DNA of 64,000 bases from Streptomyces sp. CB00455 (GTDB lineage: Bacteria > Actinomycetota > Actinomycetes > Streptomycetales > Streptomycetaceae), in assembly GCF_001905445.1 (NCBI RefSeq), contig NZ_LIVQ01000007.1, positions 58,765-122,764 of the forward strand, read 5' to 3'. The notes below the pieces were generated by a model. That model made no database searches and was not told where the DNA came from. It worked only from the letters and a program-made list of their open reading frames with translations. Positions 1 through 8,002 of the stretch are shown piece by piece; the first letter of the stretch is position 1, and each line of letters starts with the position of its first letter. The translations under genes were made by a program, and so were the position numbers.

Positions 1-95
1 CCGGCGCGATCCTCGTCATCCTTCCGACCCTGGCCGTCTTCCTGCTGCTCCAGCGATGGATCTACAACGGGTTCGCGCAGGGCGCCACGAAGTAG
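1..95 (+). CDS. Sugar ABC transporter permease, C-terminal end (partial)
   Basis: The window opens inside a gene. The last 30 codons read from position 3 to the TAG at 93-95. They give one hydrophobic membrane segment (ILVILPTLAVFLLLQ) followed by QRWIYNGFAQGATK. That ending is characteristic of MalG-type carbohydrate ABC permeases, which finish shortly after a last helix with a Q-R-x-x-x-x-G-x-x-x-G-A-x-K pattern. The next gene, on the opposite strand, is a LacI-type repressor, a usual partner for sugar ABC operons, which supports the call. Substrate cannot be inferred from this fragment. Confidence 0.7.
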   Translation, partial: GAILVILPTLAVFLLLQRWIYNGFAQGATK

Positions 96-138
96 CCCGG
101 CCGAAGCGGGACGGGCACGCAGGCGGGGGAGGGCTCCG

Positions 139-1155
139 TCAGGCGCGCGGCGGGCAGGTGCTTCCCCGGGGCACGAACCGGGCGTACCCCTCCCGCACAT
201 CGAGGACGGTCTCACCTGCCACGCGTGCGAGCAGGGCCTCGGCCGCGTGCGCCCCGTAGGCGGGGATGTCCCGCACGACCGCGGAGAGCGCGGGGCGGAC
301 GACCTGCGTCAGCGGGGACTCGTCCCACGCGACGATCGAAAGGTCGCCGGGCACGTCGAGACCGAGCTCCTGGGCCACCGACAGCGCCGCCACCGCCATG
401 ATGTCGTTGTCGAAGACCATCGCGGTGGGACGCTCGGACGCGATCAGCAGACGCCGGGCGGCGCGGGCGCCTTCGTCGCCGGAGTAGTCGGTGTGGACGA
501 CGGTGGGCTCGGCCAGACCTGCCTCCTGCGAAGCGCTACGCATGGCGCCGTCCCGCACCTCGGTGTGCGCGAGATCCGGGGGGCCCGCGATCCTGGCGAT
601 ACGCCGGTGACCGAGCGCGGCCAGGTACCGCACGATCTCGCGGACGCTCTCGCCGTCGTCGGACCACACGGCGGGCAGGCTGCCGGAGGTCTCGGGCGGT
701 CCGATCACGACGGCGGGCAGACCGAGCGCCTCGACCGCGGGTACGCGCGGGTCGCCGGCGTGCATGTCCACGAGGAGCACCCCGTCCACCCGGCCCTCGC
801 CCCACCAGCGCCGGTGGACCTCGAGTTCCTGCTCGTGCGTATCCACCATCTGGAGCATCAACGCGTACGACCGCTCGTAGAGGACGCTCTCGATGCCGCT
901 GATGAACTCCATGAAGAACGGCTCGACGCCGAGTGTGCGCGCGGGCCTGCGCACGACGAGGCCCACGGCCTGGGCATTGGCCCCGCTGAGCGCGCGGGCG
1001 GCGCTGTTGGGGCGCCAGCCGAGCTCCTCCGCGATCGCCTTGACGGACGCGCGGGTCGCGGCGGACACACCGGGCCGGTCGTTCAGCGCGTAGGAGACGG
1101 CCACCTTGGACAGCCCGGCACGCCGCGCGATGTCCGCGATCGTCGGCCGCTTCAC
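139..1155 (-). CDS. LacI-family transcriptional regulator
   Basis: This is a DNA-binding repressor of the LacI/GalR family. The N-terminus (KRPTIADIARRAGLSKVAVS) is the classic helix-turn-helix plus start of the hinge, followed by ALNDRPGVSAATRASV. The remainder is a periplasmic-binding-protein-like sugar domain (VGLVVRRP near residue 65; VFDNDIMAVAAL and DLSIVAWDES in the second subdomain). I chose the GTG at 1155 because it places the DNA-binding domain at the extreme N-terminus and has a G-rich ribosome site just upstream; an in-frame ATG lies six codons earlier at 1173. It converges on the end of a sugar ABC permease, so control of sugar uptake is likely. The ligand is unknown. Confidence 0.85.
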   Translation of the reverse strand: MKRPTIADIARRAGLSKVAVSYALNDRPGVSAATRASVKAIAEELGWRPNSAARALSGANAQAVGLVVRRPARTLGVEPFFMEFISGIESVLYERSYALMLQMVDTHEQELEVHRRWWGEGRVDGVLLVDMHAGDPRVPAVEALGLPAVVIGPPETSGSLPAVWSDDGESVREIVRYLAALGHRRIARIAGPPDLAHTEVRDGAMRSASQEAGLAEPTVVHTDYSGDEGARAARRLLIASERPTAMVFDNDIMAVAALSVAQELGLDVPGDLSIVAWDESPLTQVVRPALSAVVRDIPAYGAHAAEALLARVAGETVLDVREGYARFVPRGSTCPPRA

Positions 1156-1330
1156 GTGTCCCCCAGTCGGCAAGTTCCCTGGTACAGGTGGGTGACTCTA
1201 CCGGCATCACGCCCCCACCCCGGCAGCCGCCGACAGCGCCGCGAGCGTGACCCTCACCGGCGCCGTGGGGAGCGGACGGGAGGGGGCCTTCGCTCCAGGC
1301 GGTACAGGGCACACGGGATGCCGGGAGAAC

Positions 1331-1361
1331 TTGATGGCGGAGGGGATCCGGTGTGTATACC
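1331..1361 (+). promoter_or_regulatory. Putative promoter of the lipoprotein gene
   Basis: TTGATG at 1331-1336 and TATACC at 1356-1361 (19-bp spacer; 18 bp if GTATAC is taken as the -10) resemble -35/-10 hexamers of the principal sigma factor. Transcription from here would begin near 1368. That would exclude the upstream in-frame ATG at 1334 as the start of the downstream lipoprotein. This is inferred from sequence only. Confidence 0.35.
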
Positions 1362-1399
1362 CTCCGGACAGAAATCGAACATGCGTATCGGGGGACACC

Positions 1400-2101
1400 A
1401 TCCGTACGGACCGCTTCACCTTGCCCGTGCTCGTCTGCACCACAATGCTCGTCCTCACGGCGTGCGGCTCTTCCACGCCGACGGCCGCCGACGTCTTCGC
1501 CAAGTCCCGCAAGGCCGCCGAGCGCGTGCGTTCCTCGTCGGTGTCGGCGCACCTGACCCTTGAGGACGGCCGTTCCGTCATGGGCGGACTGTTCGTCGAC
1601 GACCACGGCAGCTGTGAAGGGGACCTCACGTTCCCCAGGGCGGGAACGGCCACGGTGCTCGTGGTCGGGGCACGCGTGTACGTCAAGGGCGACGACGGCT
1701 ATCTGGAAAGCCTGTTCGCGGAGGGGGAGCGGGACAGGTTGCGCGGCAGCTGGGCGGACTTCGACGTCTCCGACCCTTTGGTGCAGCCGATCACCGCCGT
1801 GTGCGAGGCGGCTCGTCCGATGACCCCGTTCCGTCTCGACCGTTCGGCCACCGTCCTGGATTCCGCTTCGTACATCGACACGCAGCCGGTCGCGGTCTTC
1901 AAGACACCCGGGCCCGGGGGCGGCACCGTCACGGAATCCGTATCGGCCAAGGGCAAGCCGTACATCCTGGAACGCAGTGAGTTCGGCGGCAAGGGCTCAC
2001 TGTCCCTCAGCCGGATGACCTATTCCACAAGGCTCGAGCCGCCGGTCGCACCGCCGGCGCAGGGGGTGCTTCCGGCGCACCGGGACGGCGTGGCGGCCTG
2101 A
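1400..2101 (+). CDS. Putative lipoprotein, possibly ATC-initiated
   Basis: This encodes an exported lipoprotein of unknown function. A lipobox is clear: the hydrophobic stretch LPVLVCTTMLVLTACGSS ends in L-T-A-C, so the Cys would be lipidated. About 210 residues follow with LppX/LprG-like flavour (SVSAHLTLEDGRSVMGG, VYVKGDDGYLESLF, a conserved Cys pair), but I cannot assign the family securely. The start is unusual. The ideal signal-peptide start, with two Arg in the n-region, is an ATC at 1400, preceded at good distance by GGGGGA. No ATG, GTG or TTG gives an equally good signal peptide: the nearest upstream ATG is at 1334 (46 residues before the Cys), and TTG 1421 and GTG 1427 leave no charged n-region. 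Confidence 0.6.
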   Translation: MRTDRFTLPVLVCTTMLVLTACGSSTPTAADVFAKSRKAAERVRSSSVSAHLTLEDGRSVMGGLFVDDHGSCEGDLTFPRAGTATVLVVGARVYVKGDDGYLESLFAEGERDRLRGSWADFDVSDPLVQPITAVCEAARPMTPFRLDRSATVLDSASYIDTQPVAVFKTPGPGGGTVTESVSAKGKPYILERSEFGGKGSLSLSRMTYSTRLEPPVAPPAQGVLPAHRDGVAA

Positions 2102-2129
2102 CGTCACGGCGGAGTCAAGGTGTCCAGGT

Positions 2130-2565
2130 AACGGGGCCGGCCCGGCGACGAGTTCCGCGCCGAAGGCGCGCGGGCGGGCGACGACGTCCTCGATGTCTTC
2201 GACGGCGAGCAGGATGCGGCGGCGGATGCCGAGCGTGTTCACCGGCGCTTCCTCCGTCCCGGATCCGGTCGCCTTCGGCCCGGGGAACCTCGCCGGCCCG
2301 GTCCGGCCGTGGCCGTCCGGGGTCCAGCGCCAGACGGTCACGTCGAAGGAGTCGCCGCTGTCCTTCGCGTCCCGGGCCCCGGTGAGGACACGTGCCGGGA
2401 CACCGGGACCGCTGCTGGAGTCGCTTCCGCCGAGGCGGAACCGTATCTGCAGGGCGCGGTCCGAGTAGACGGCCGCAGGCCCCTGTGGCTTCCCACCGAT
2501 GCGCGCGCCTGCCTTCGAACCCGGCCCGTTCGGCGGCTGGCCTCAGGCGGGGGAGGTCTGCGCTC
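2130..2565 (-). pseudogene. VOC (glyoxalase-like) family remnant
   Basis: On the minus strand an open frame runs without a plausible start from about 2565. It contains VWRWTPDGHGR and NTLGIRRRILLAVEDIEDVV followed by ARPRAFGAELV. These are the characteristic second-half motifs of actinobacterial VOC/glyoxalase-like proteins. The family normally continues with roughly 20 more residues ending the fold; here the frame runs into unrelated sequence after AELVAGP near 2130. The N-terminal half of the VOC fold is not recognisable. I therefore call it a truncated remnant. It fills the 2.1-2.7 kb gap, in which no intact gene was seen. Confidence 0.5.
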
Positions 2566-2713
2566 CGGCAGTGGCGCATTCGGCCTTCCCGAGTGCCACC
2601 GCGCGCCGGGGCCCCGACCCTTGCCCGGCTCCGGCGCAGGGAGAAGAGTCCGTGCCCAGCACCGCAGAGCGTCATCGGAACAGTCCGCGTAGCGTCCCCG
2701 GAGGAGCACGAGT

Positions 2714-3916
2714 ATGAACCGATCGCATGCCAGGGTGTGGCTCTGCGCCCTGGCCTCGGCCGTGGCTGCCGCAGGCCTGGCGCTGGCGCCCGTACAGACG
2801 GCGCAGGCCGACCCCGCAGGTGTACTGCGAACCCTTGACTGGGAGCAGTCCGCAGACCGCACCCTCCCCGCCACGGCGCCCGCCGGTCTCAACAAGCAGT
2901 GGGGAACAGCGTACGGCGCCACCAACGTCACGGCCCCCGCCCGTGACGGCTCCTACGCCGCCCGCTTCGAGCTGCGCAAATCCGACCCGGTCGTCTCGGC
3001 GAGCAAGCGCGCGGAAGTGTCCCAGCGCGACGAGCAACCAGCCGGCGCCGAACGCTGGTACGGCTTCGGCATCAACCTGCCGTCGACCTGGGTGGCCGAC
3101 AGCTCGGCCGAGATCGTCAGCCAGTGGCACCAGTGCGATGCGGGCTGCCCCGGCGGCTCGCCCCCCTTGGCGCTCCTCACCGACGAAGGCCGGTGGAAGA
3201 TCGATTTCCGGGGCGAGAGCATCGACTTGGGCCCGTACTCCACGGGAGCGTGGACCGACTGGGTCTTCCACGTGACCTGGCGTACGGACAGCACGGGCCT
3301 GCTGGAGGTGTGGAGGAACGGCGAGCGGGTCGTGCACCGCACCGGCGCGACGCACGGAGGCGGACCGCGCTCGCCCTACTTCAAGTTCGGGATCTACAAG
3401 TGGGACTGGAACACCGGTGCTCCCTCCGGCACCACCGAGCGCGTCATGTACTTCGACTCCCTGCGTCTGGGTGACGAGCGCGCCGCCCACCAGGACGTCA
3501 CCCCGCAGCGGTCCTGCGCGCGGCCGGCCGCGGTGGCGGGCGCCTCGGCCACCACCTACGAGCCGGCCAACCCGCCGGCCAACGCGGTCGACGGCGACCT
3601 GGTGACACGCTGGTCCGGCCAGGGCTTCGGGGCAGCGCTGACCATCGACACCGGCGCGGTCCGCCGGCTGTGCGGCGCCTCCACGGCCTGGCACCGCGGC
3701 GACGTCCGGTGGAACGACTACACGATCCACGCCTCGCAGGACGGAGTCTCGTACACCAAGGTCTGGGAAGGCCGCAGCTCCGGCACGACCCTTCTGCCCG
3801 AGACCGTGCTCTTCGGCCAGGGATCCACGGACGCGCGCTACCTGAAGATCTCCTTCTGGGCCAACCCGGAGAACGACTGGGCGAGCATCACGGAAGCCCG
3901 TCCGCTGGGTCTGTAG
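2714..3916 (+). CDS. Secreted heparin-lyase-like polysaccharide lyase with discoidin domain
   Basis: A 400-aa secreted enzyme predicted to cleave uronic-acid polysaccharides outside the cell. Residues 1-32 are a signal peptide (charged start, hydrophobic core, cleavage after AQA). Residues about 35-255 match the jelly-roll polysaccharide-lyase family that includes heparin lyase I/PL20: FELRKSD, KRAEVSQRDE, ERWYGFGINLP, SQWHQC, and KFGIYKWDWN near the end. Residues about 265-398 form an F5/8 type C (discoidin) carbohydrate-binding domain (NPPANAVDGDLVTRWSGQG, then DARYLKISFWA). The start has GGAGGAG seven bases upstream. Substrate is uncertain; glucuronan, alginate or glycosaminoglycan-type polymers are all possible for this fold. 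No transport partner is adjacent. Confidence 0.8.
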   Translation: MNRSHARVWLCALASAVAAAGLALAPVQTAQADPAGVLRTLDWEQSADRTLPATAPAGLNKQWGTAYGATNVTAPARDGSYAARFELRKSDPVVSASKRAEVSQRDEQPAGAERWYGFGINLPSTWVADSSAEIVSQWHQCDAGCPGGSPPLALLTDEGRWKIDFRGESIDLGPYSTGAWTDWVFHVTWRTDSTGLLEVWRNGERVVHRTGATHGGGPRSPYFKFGIYKWDWNTGAPSGTTERVMYFDSLRLGDERAAHQDVTPQRSCARPAAVAGASATTYEPANPPANAVDGDLVTRWSGQGFGAALTIDTGAVRRLCGASTAWHRGDVRWNDYTIHASQDGVSYTKVWEGRSSGTTLLPETVLFGQGSTDARYLKISFWANPENDWASITEARPLGL

Positions 3917-4034
3917 AAGGTGGCGAACCACTGCCACGAGCCCCGGGCGAGGGCGAACGCCGGCACCGCGGCGGGTGGACGAAGCCCTACTAGGATGCCT
4001 GGGTTCGACCGGCAGGACATCGGGGGTGCGTGGC

Positions 4035-5030
4035 ATGAGCGGTTACGGCGGCGGCGGGTACGGCGGCGGTGGTTTCGGCAGTGGCGGGTACGGTGACCCG
4101 GCGGGCGGCGGCGCCGCGAACCCGCCGCCGGCACACCCCTACGCCCCGCCGGTCCCCCCGCAGGGGTCCCCGTACGCCCAGCCCGGTCTGCCGCCTGGAT
4201 ACCCGTACGTTCAGCCCGGTCCGCCGCCGGGATACCCCTACGCGGCGCCCTACCCGCCGCTCCCGCCCCCGCACCTGGAGCCGTCGCGGGCCCGGAGGAT
4301 CCTGCGCGGCCTCTACAACCCCCTGTACGCCGCCCGGCGGACCTTCCGCCCCGCACGCCCCGGGATCATCGACGACCGGGAGGTCCGCAGGCTCCAGTTG
4401 TGGCGGACCGGCCTCGGACTCGTCGCCTGGGTGGGCCTGATGGTCACCTACAACGCCGTCGCGAGCGCCGCCGACGTCCAGGGCGTGGCGAACGAACGCC
4501 TCGACCAGAGCTGGTCCAGCGTCCTGGTGCTCGTCTGTACCTTCCCCGTGGTGGTCGGCGCCTTCGTGGCAGCCGCCCGGGACGGGCTGCGCAGGGTGTA
4601 CCTGCGCCGGGCCCTGCGCCCGCTCGGCTCGGTGGTGGCCATCATGGTGTCCATGGGCACCGCCGCCCTCGCCATGGCGCCGGAGCTGGCGGGGGTGCGG
4701 GACGCCGTGGGGCTGCCAGGAAAGATCGCCATCGTCGTGATGTGCCTGTGGGCGGTCGTCTTCGCCCTCTACGGCATCGGACTGTCGCTCGTGCACGTCT
4801 TCCGCACCGCCGACATCCACGAAGTGCTGCCGCCGATCCTCGCCGGCGTCCTGGTGTGGGAGATGGCGCTCCTGGACGTGATCACCGGCGCCTACGGCCA
4901 GGTCCCGGCGGGTGCCCGCGTGGTCTTCATCCTCGGCGCCCCCCTCACCGTGACGGCCCTGTCCTGTTGGGAGCTGTACCGGCTGCGGCGCCACCACGGC
5001 CTCACCCTCCGTACGGCTCTGCGACGCTGA
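4035..5030 (+). CDS. Multi-pass membrane protein with Gly/Pro/Tyr-rich cytoplasmic tail
   Basis: A 331-aa integral membrane protein of unknown function. The first 80 residues are low-complexity: Gly/Tyr repeats (GYGGGGYGGGG) then Pro-rich repeats of the type YPYVQPGPPPG. Six hydrophobic segments follow (for example VAWVGLMVTYNAVA, VLVLVCTFPVVVGAF, IAIVVMCLWAVVFALYG, RVVFILGAPLTVTALSC). I chose ATG 4035 because a G-rich ribosome site lies just upstream and the protein begins at once with its repeat tail; an in-frame ATG at 3975 has no ribosome site. Such tails are common on actinobacterial DUF-type membrane proteins and probably mediate protein contacts. Function not recognised. Confidence 0.75.
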   Translation: MSGYGGGGYGGGGFGSGGYGDPAGGGAANPPPAHPYAPPVPPQGSPYAQPGLPPGYPYVQPGPPPGYPYAAPYPPLPPPHLEPSRARRILRGLYNPLYAARRTFRPARPGIIDDREVRRLQLWRTGLGLVAWVGLMVTYNAVASAADVQGVANERLDQSWSSVLVLVCTFPVVVGAFVAAARDGLRRVYLRRALRPLGSVVAIMVSMGTAALAMAPELAGVRDAVGLPGKIAIVVMCLWAVVFALYGIGLSLVHVFRTADIHEVLPPILAGVLVWEMALLDVITGAYGQVPAGARVVFILGAPLTVTALSCWELYRLRRHHGLTLRTALRR

Positions 5031-5042
5031 CACCTGCGCCCG

Positions 5043-5065
5043 CCCGTCCCCGTCGGGGGGACGGG
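5043..5065. terminator. Bidirectional terminator hairpin
   Basis: A 9-bp perfect stem (CCCGTCCCC / GGGGACGGG) with a 5-nt loop sits exactly between the convergent membrane-protein gene (stop at 5030) and the DCC gene (stop at 5066). It can terminate both. Confidence 0.6.
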
Positions 5066-5455
5066 TCACCCGAGGGGTGGCCGTTGTGGGGGAGTGGCGC
5101 AAGCCGGCGTGCCGCCCGGCAACCGCTGCCGGTTGACCGCGATGATCCGGTAGACGCCGTGGGCGATCCAGCGGACCGGTGCCAGGGTGAGCACCGCACC
5201 CACGACCGCCCAGGCCCCGCCGGTGCGCAGCAGGAGCTTCGCCACCGCCTGCGCGCCGCCGTACACCTGCCCACCGGGGGTCACCCACAGCGCCTCGTAC
5301 TCGGCCCGCGCCTGGGAGACACCCAGGGAGTGCAGGTCTGCGCGTTGCCACGGGGTGAACTCGCAGGAGGGGTCGAGCCGGCGCCGGGCCGCCCGGGCCG
5401 AAGCCGTACAGAAACCGCAGTCCCCGTCGTAGACGAGCACCGGACGCATTCTCAT
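5066..5455 (-). CDS. DCC (DUF393) family thiol-disulfide oxidoreductase-like protein
   Basis: A small protein of about 129 residues with the family-defining N-terminal motif VLVYDGDCGFC, which gives the DCC family its name. The FTPWQRADL and later GAQAVAKLLL segments are also typical of the family. These proteins are thioredoxin-fold-like and are presumed to act in thiol redox reactions; the exact role is unknown. Start chosen at ATG 5455, a few codons before the motif, with a GGGG ribosome-site element; ATG 5449 is an alternative. It follows the PKS operon on the same strand, 160 bases after the methyltransferase stop, and could be read through from it, but membership of the biosynthetic cluster is not established. 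Confidence 0.8.
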   Translation of the reverse strand: MRMRPVLVYDGDCGFCTASARAARRRLDPSCEFTPWQRADLHSLGVSQARAEYEALWVTPGGQVYGGAQAVAKLLLRTGGAWAVVGAVLTLAPVRWIAHGVYRIIAVNRQRLPGGTPACATPPQRPPLG

Positions 5456-5615
5456 GACCCCATGGTGCCCCACCCGGCCCGGGCCGGGCCGTCGCACGTG
5501 CGGTGCGCTCCCGGCGCCACCCGGGGCAGGGACGGGGTGCGCTGCCTCGCCCGCATGGCCCGTGGACCGGGGCGATCCGGCAGGCCGGGGGTGTCCGTCA
5601 GGCCGGGGGGTGTCG

Positions 5616-6719
5616 TCAGGCCGGGGGTGTCCGCGCGCCGTCATCCGCTTCCCGCCTGGCGATCAGGCGGTACGCGTTCGCCAGCCGCAGCCGGCCGGCC
5701 AGCGGCCCCACGGCCAGCCGGTCCAGCACGGTCGCCGCCACCAGCAGCGGCACCCCGGCGAGGAACACGGCGGAGCGCAGCGCCCGGCGCCAGGCCCCGG
5801 GCGGTGAGGACAGCCACGGCAGGTCCTCCCGCGGTGCCACCGCATCCAGCGCGACCCACACGGCGGCCAGCAGGTCGACCGGGTCGTGCGCCTCGGTGTG
5901 TTCCTCGGCCAGGACCGTGAAGCCGCTCTCGGCCAGCCGGCGGCGCAGGTTGGCCGCCGGCGCGAGGTGCAGGTGCTGGGGCTGGAGCCACGGCAGCCAC
6001 CAGCGGCCCAGCCACCGCGCGAACCGGCTCCCGGGATCCGGTACGTCGATCACCAGCAGTCCACCCGGCCGCAACACGGCTCGGGCGGCCTCCAGTTCGC
6101 GCTGGGGAGCGGCGCAGTGCTCCAGGTAGTGGAACATGCTCACCACGTCGTACGAGCCGGGCAGCCGCTCGGCCAGATCGGGGAACGACCCCCGGCGGCC
6201 CCGGCGCACCCGGCCGGCCCGTTCGGCGAGCTCCGCGCCGTCGGAGCGGTCCAGCCCGTCGAAGGCCACCGCCGGGAGCACGGCGCGGGCGCTCTCGCAG
6301 AAGTGCCCGTGGCCCGTGCCGACGTCCAGCCACTCGGCGGCTCCCGGCAGGTGCGGCCGCACGGACCGTGCCCGGGAGCGGTAGGACGCGGTGCGTCCGC
6401 CGAACACGCCGCCGAGTCGCTCCTCACCGAGGCCGTCGTAGAAGTCGCGGTAGTAGAAGGCGAGCCCGCGCTCGTTCAGCCGGGGGTTCTGGAAGAGGTG
6501 CCCGCAGTCGTGGCAGCGGTCGAGGGTGAAGACGCCGGGCTTGTGCTGGAACAGGTCCGTGGTGTGCAGGTACCCGCCGAGGCGGGCCGAGCCGCACCAG
6601 GGGCACGAGTGGGCGCGTGGTGAGAAGAAGACGCCGGTGCCCTCGGCAAGCTCCTCCCGGTAGGCGGTGCGCAGCGCGGCCACCCGGAGCGTACGGGCCT
6701 TTCGGGATGCGGAGCTCAT
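5616..6719 (-). CDS. Class I SAM-dependent methyltransferase, last gene of PKS operon
   Basis: A 367-aa SAM methyltransferase. A zinc-ribbon-like N-terminal module carries two Cys pairs (CPWCG near residue 38 and CHDCGHLFQNPR near 65), typical of methyltransferases acting in glycolipid and sugar pathways. The Rossmann fold follows: motif I WLDVGTGHGHF, then DVVSMFHYLEH and LRPGGLLVIDVPDP. The C-terminus has a hydrophobic stretch (FLAGVPLLVAATVLDRLAVG), suggesting membrane association. Its ATG overlaps the glycosyltransferase stop (ATGA at 6716-6719), so translation is coupled to the PKS operon. It probably methylates the glycolipid product, on the sugar or on the head group; the position is unknown. 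Confidence 0.8.
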   Translation of the reverse strand: MSSASRKARTLRVAALRTAYREELAEGTGVFFSPRAHSCPWCGSARLGGYLHTTDLFQHKPGVFTLDRCHDCGHLFQNPRLNERGLAFYYRDFYDGLGEERLGGVFGGRTASYRSRARSVRPHLPGAAEWLDVGTGHGHFCESARAVLPAVAFDGLDRSDGAELAERAGRVRRGRRGSFPDLAERLPGSYDVVSMFHYLEHCAAPQRELEAARAVLRPGGLLVIDVPDPGSRFARWLGRWWLPWLQPQHLHLAPAANLRRRLAESGFTVLAEEHTEAHDPVDLLAAVWVALDAVAPREDLPWLSSPPGAWRRALRSAVFLAGVPLLVAATVLDRLAVGPLAGRLRLANAYRLIARREADDGARTPPA

Positions 6720-8002
6720 GCCTCGTCCTTCCGGCCGTCGGCCAGTCGTTCCAGGTGGAGGGCGGCCGCCGGGGCGCCGCCGGCGCCGCGGAAGGACCGC
6801 GCGATCGTACGGGCGGCGGCCCGGGGCCGGGGGTCGTGCAGGACGGTGTCGAGCGCCGCGCCGATCGTGTCGGCGCCGGCCCGACCGAAGCGGATCCGTA
6901 CGCCGGCCCCGGCTCCCGCCACCTGCGCGGCGACCACCGGCTGGTCGTCGCGGATGGGAGCGACCACCAGGGGGACGCCGTGCCACAGCGCCTCGCACAC
7001 GGTGTTGTGCCCCGCGTGGCAGACGACGGCGTCAGCGCGTGCGAGCAGTTCCAGCTGGGGGACCACCGGCAGGGCGATGACATCCCGGTCCCCGGAGCCG
7101 GTACCCGAGCCGTCGGTACCTGAGCAGCCCGGTCCGGAGCCCGGTCCGGAGCCCGGTCCGGAGCCCGGTCCGGAGCCGGGACCGGGGCCGAGCGTGCCCT
7201 CCGGGTCCACGACGACGGCCTGCACCCGGTCGGCCCGGGCCCGCAGCGCCCGGGCCGCCTGGTCCAGGAAGCGCGCCCCCACATCGGTGTTGGCGGTGCC
7301 GAGGGTGACCAGGACCAGTGAGCGCCCCGGATCGAGCCGCTCCCAGGGGAAGGCGGCGGTGGAGGGCCGGGCGGTCAGGGACGGCCCGACCCACCGCACC
7401 CGGTCCCCGCCCCGCACGGCCGGACCCGCCAGCTCCGGCGTGCTGAAGGCGAGGACGAGGTGCGGGGAGAAGCGCGGGTCGCCGCTGCCCGCCGGATCGC
7501 CGATCCGGGCGCGCAGGTCGCGCAACAGGGCCTCGTTCCACGCGGCGACCCGGGGCATGGACGCCAGGGCGTCCGTGAATTCGGCCGAGGTGGTCGCCGA
7601 GGTGGCCCACGGCAGTCGCAGGTCCTCGGCGACGAGGGCGCCGGCCAGTGCCTGTTGGTCGGCGACGACCACGTCCGGCCGGAAGGCGCCGACCGCCTGC
7701 CGTACGCCCGGGGCCATCGCCTCGGCGAGCGGGACGAGAAAGCGCTCCCACAGGAACCGCAAGGCCTCCGGCCCCCGGATGTCGGCGGGCCGGGCGGCGT
7801 CCGGCTCCGTTGCCGGTCCCCGGCCCGCCCCGGGCTGCGGGCACGGGTGGACGGTCGCGTCCCGTCCCGCGAGGCGGTGTACGAGGGCGGGCTCGCCCGC
7901 CCACGCCACCCGGTGGCCCCGGGCGACGAGCGCGGCCGCCACCCCCACGGCCGGGTTGATGTGTCCCACCAGCGGCGGCACCACGAACAGGAAGCGGCTC
8001 AC
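6716..8002 (-). CDS. GT1-family glycosyltransferase of the PKS operon
   Basis: A 428-aa glycosyltransferase of the GT-B, UGT/MGT type. The N-terminal acceptor domain starts FLFVVPPLVGHINPAVG. The C-terminal donor-binding domain has LVLVTLGTANTD and the signature HAGHNTVCEALWHGVPLVV followed by DDQPVVA, which contact the nucleotide sugar. The true start is GTG 8002, overlapping the hydrolase stop (GTGA 7999-8002); the open frame upstream is not coding. A low-complexity GSGP repeat (about residues 278-296, encoded by tandem copies of a 12-bp unit around 7130-7200) interrupts the linker between the domains. In context it most likely glycosylates the alcohol or polyol made by the adjacent PKS. 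Confidence 0.85.
   Translation of the reverse strand: MSRFLFVVPPLVGHINPAVGVAAALVARGHRVAWAGEPALVHRLAGRDATVHPCPQPGAGRGPATEPDAARPADIRGPEALRFLWERFLVPLAEAMAPGVRQAVGAFRPDVVVADQQALAGALVAEDLRLPWATSATTSAEFTDALASMPRVAAWNEALLRDLRARIGDPAGSGDPRFSPHLVLAFSTPELAGPAVRGGDRVRWVGPSLTARPSTAAFPWERLDPGRSLVLVTLGTANTDVGARFLDQAARALRARADRVQAVVVDPEGTLGPGPGSGPGSGPGSGPGSGPGCSGTDGSGTGSGDRDVIALPVVPQLELLARADAVVCHAGHNTVCEALWHGVPLVVAPIRDDQPVVAAQVAGAGAGVRIRFGRAGADTIGAALDTVLHDPRPRAAARTIARSFRGAGGAPAAALHLERLADGRKDEA

Noticed and set aside
7130..7200. CRISPR-like array
   Set aside because: The repeats are contiguous 12-bp coding units without spacers, in frame inside the glycosyltransferase.
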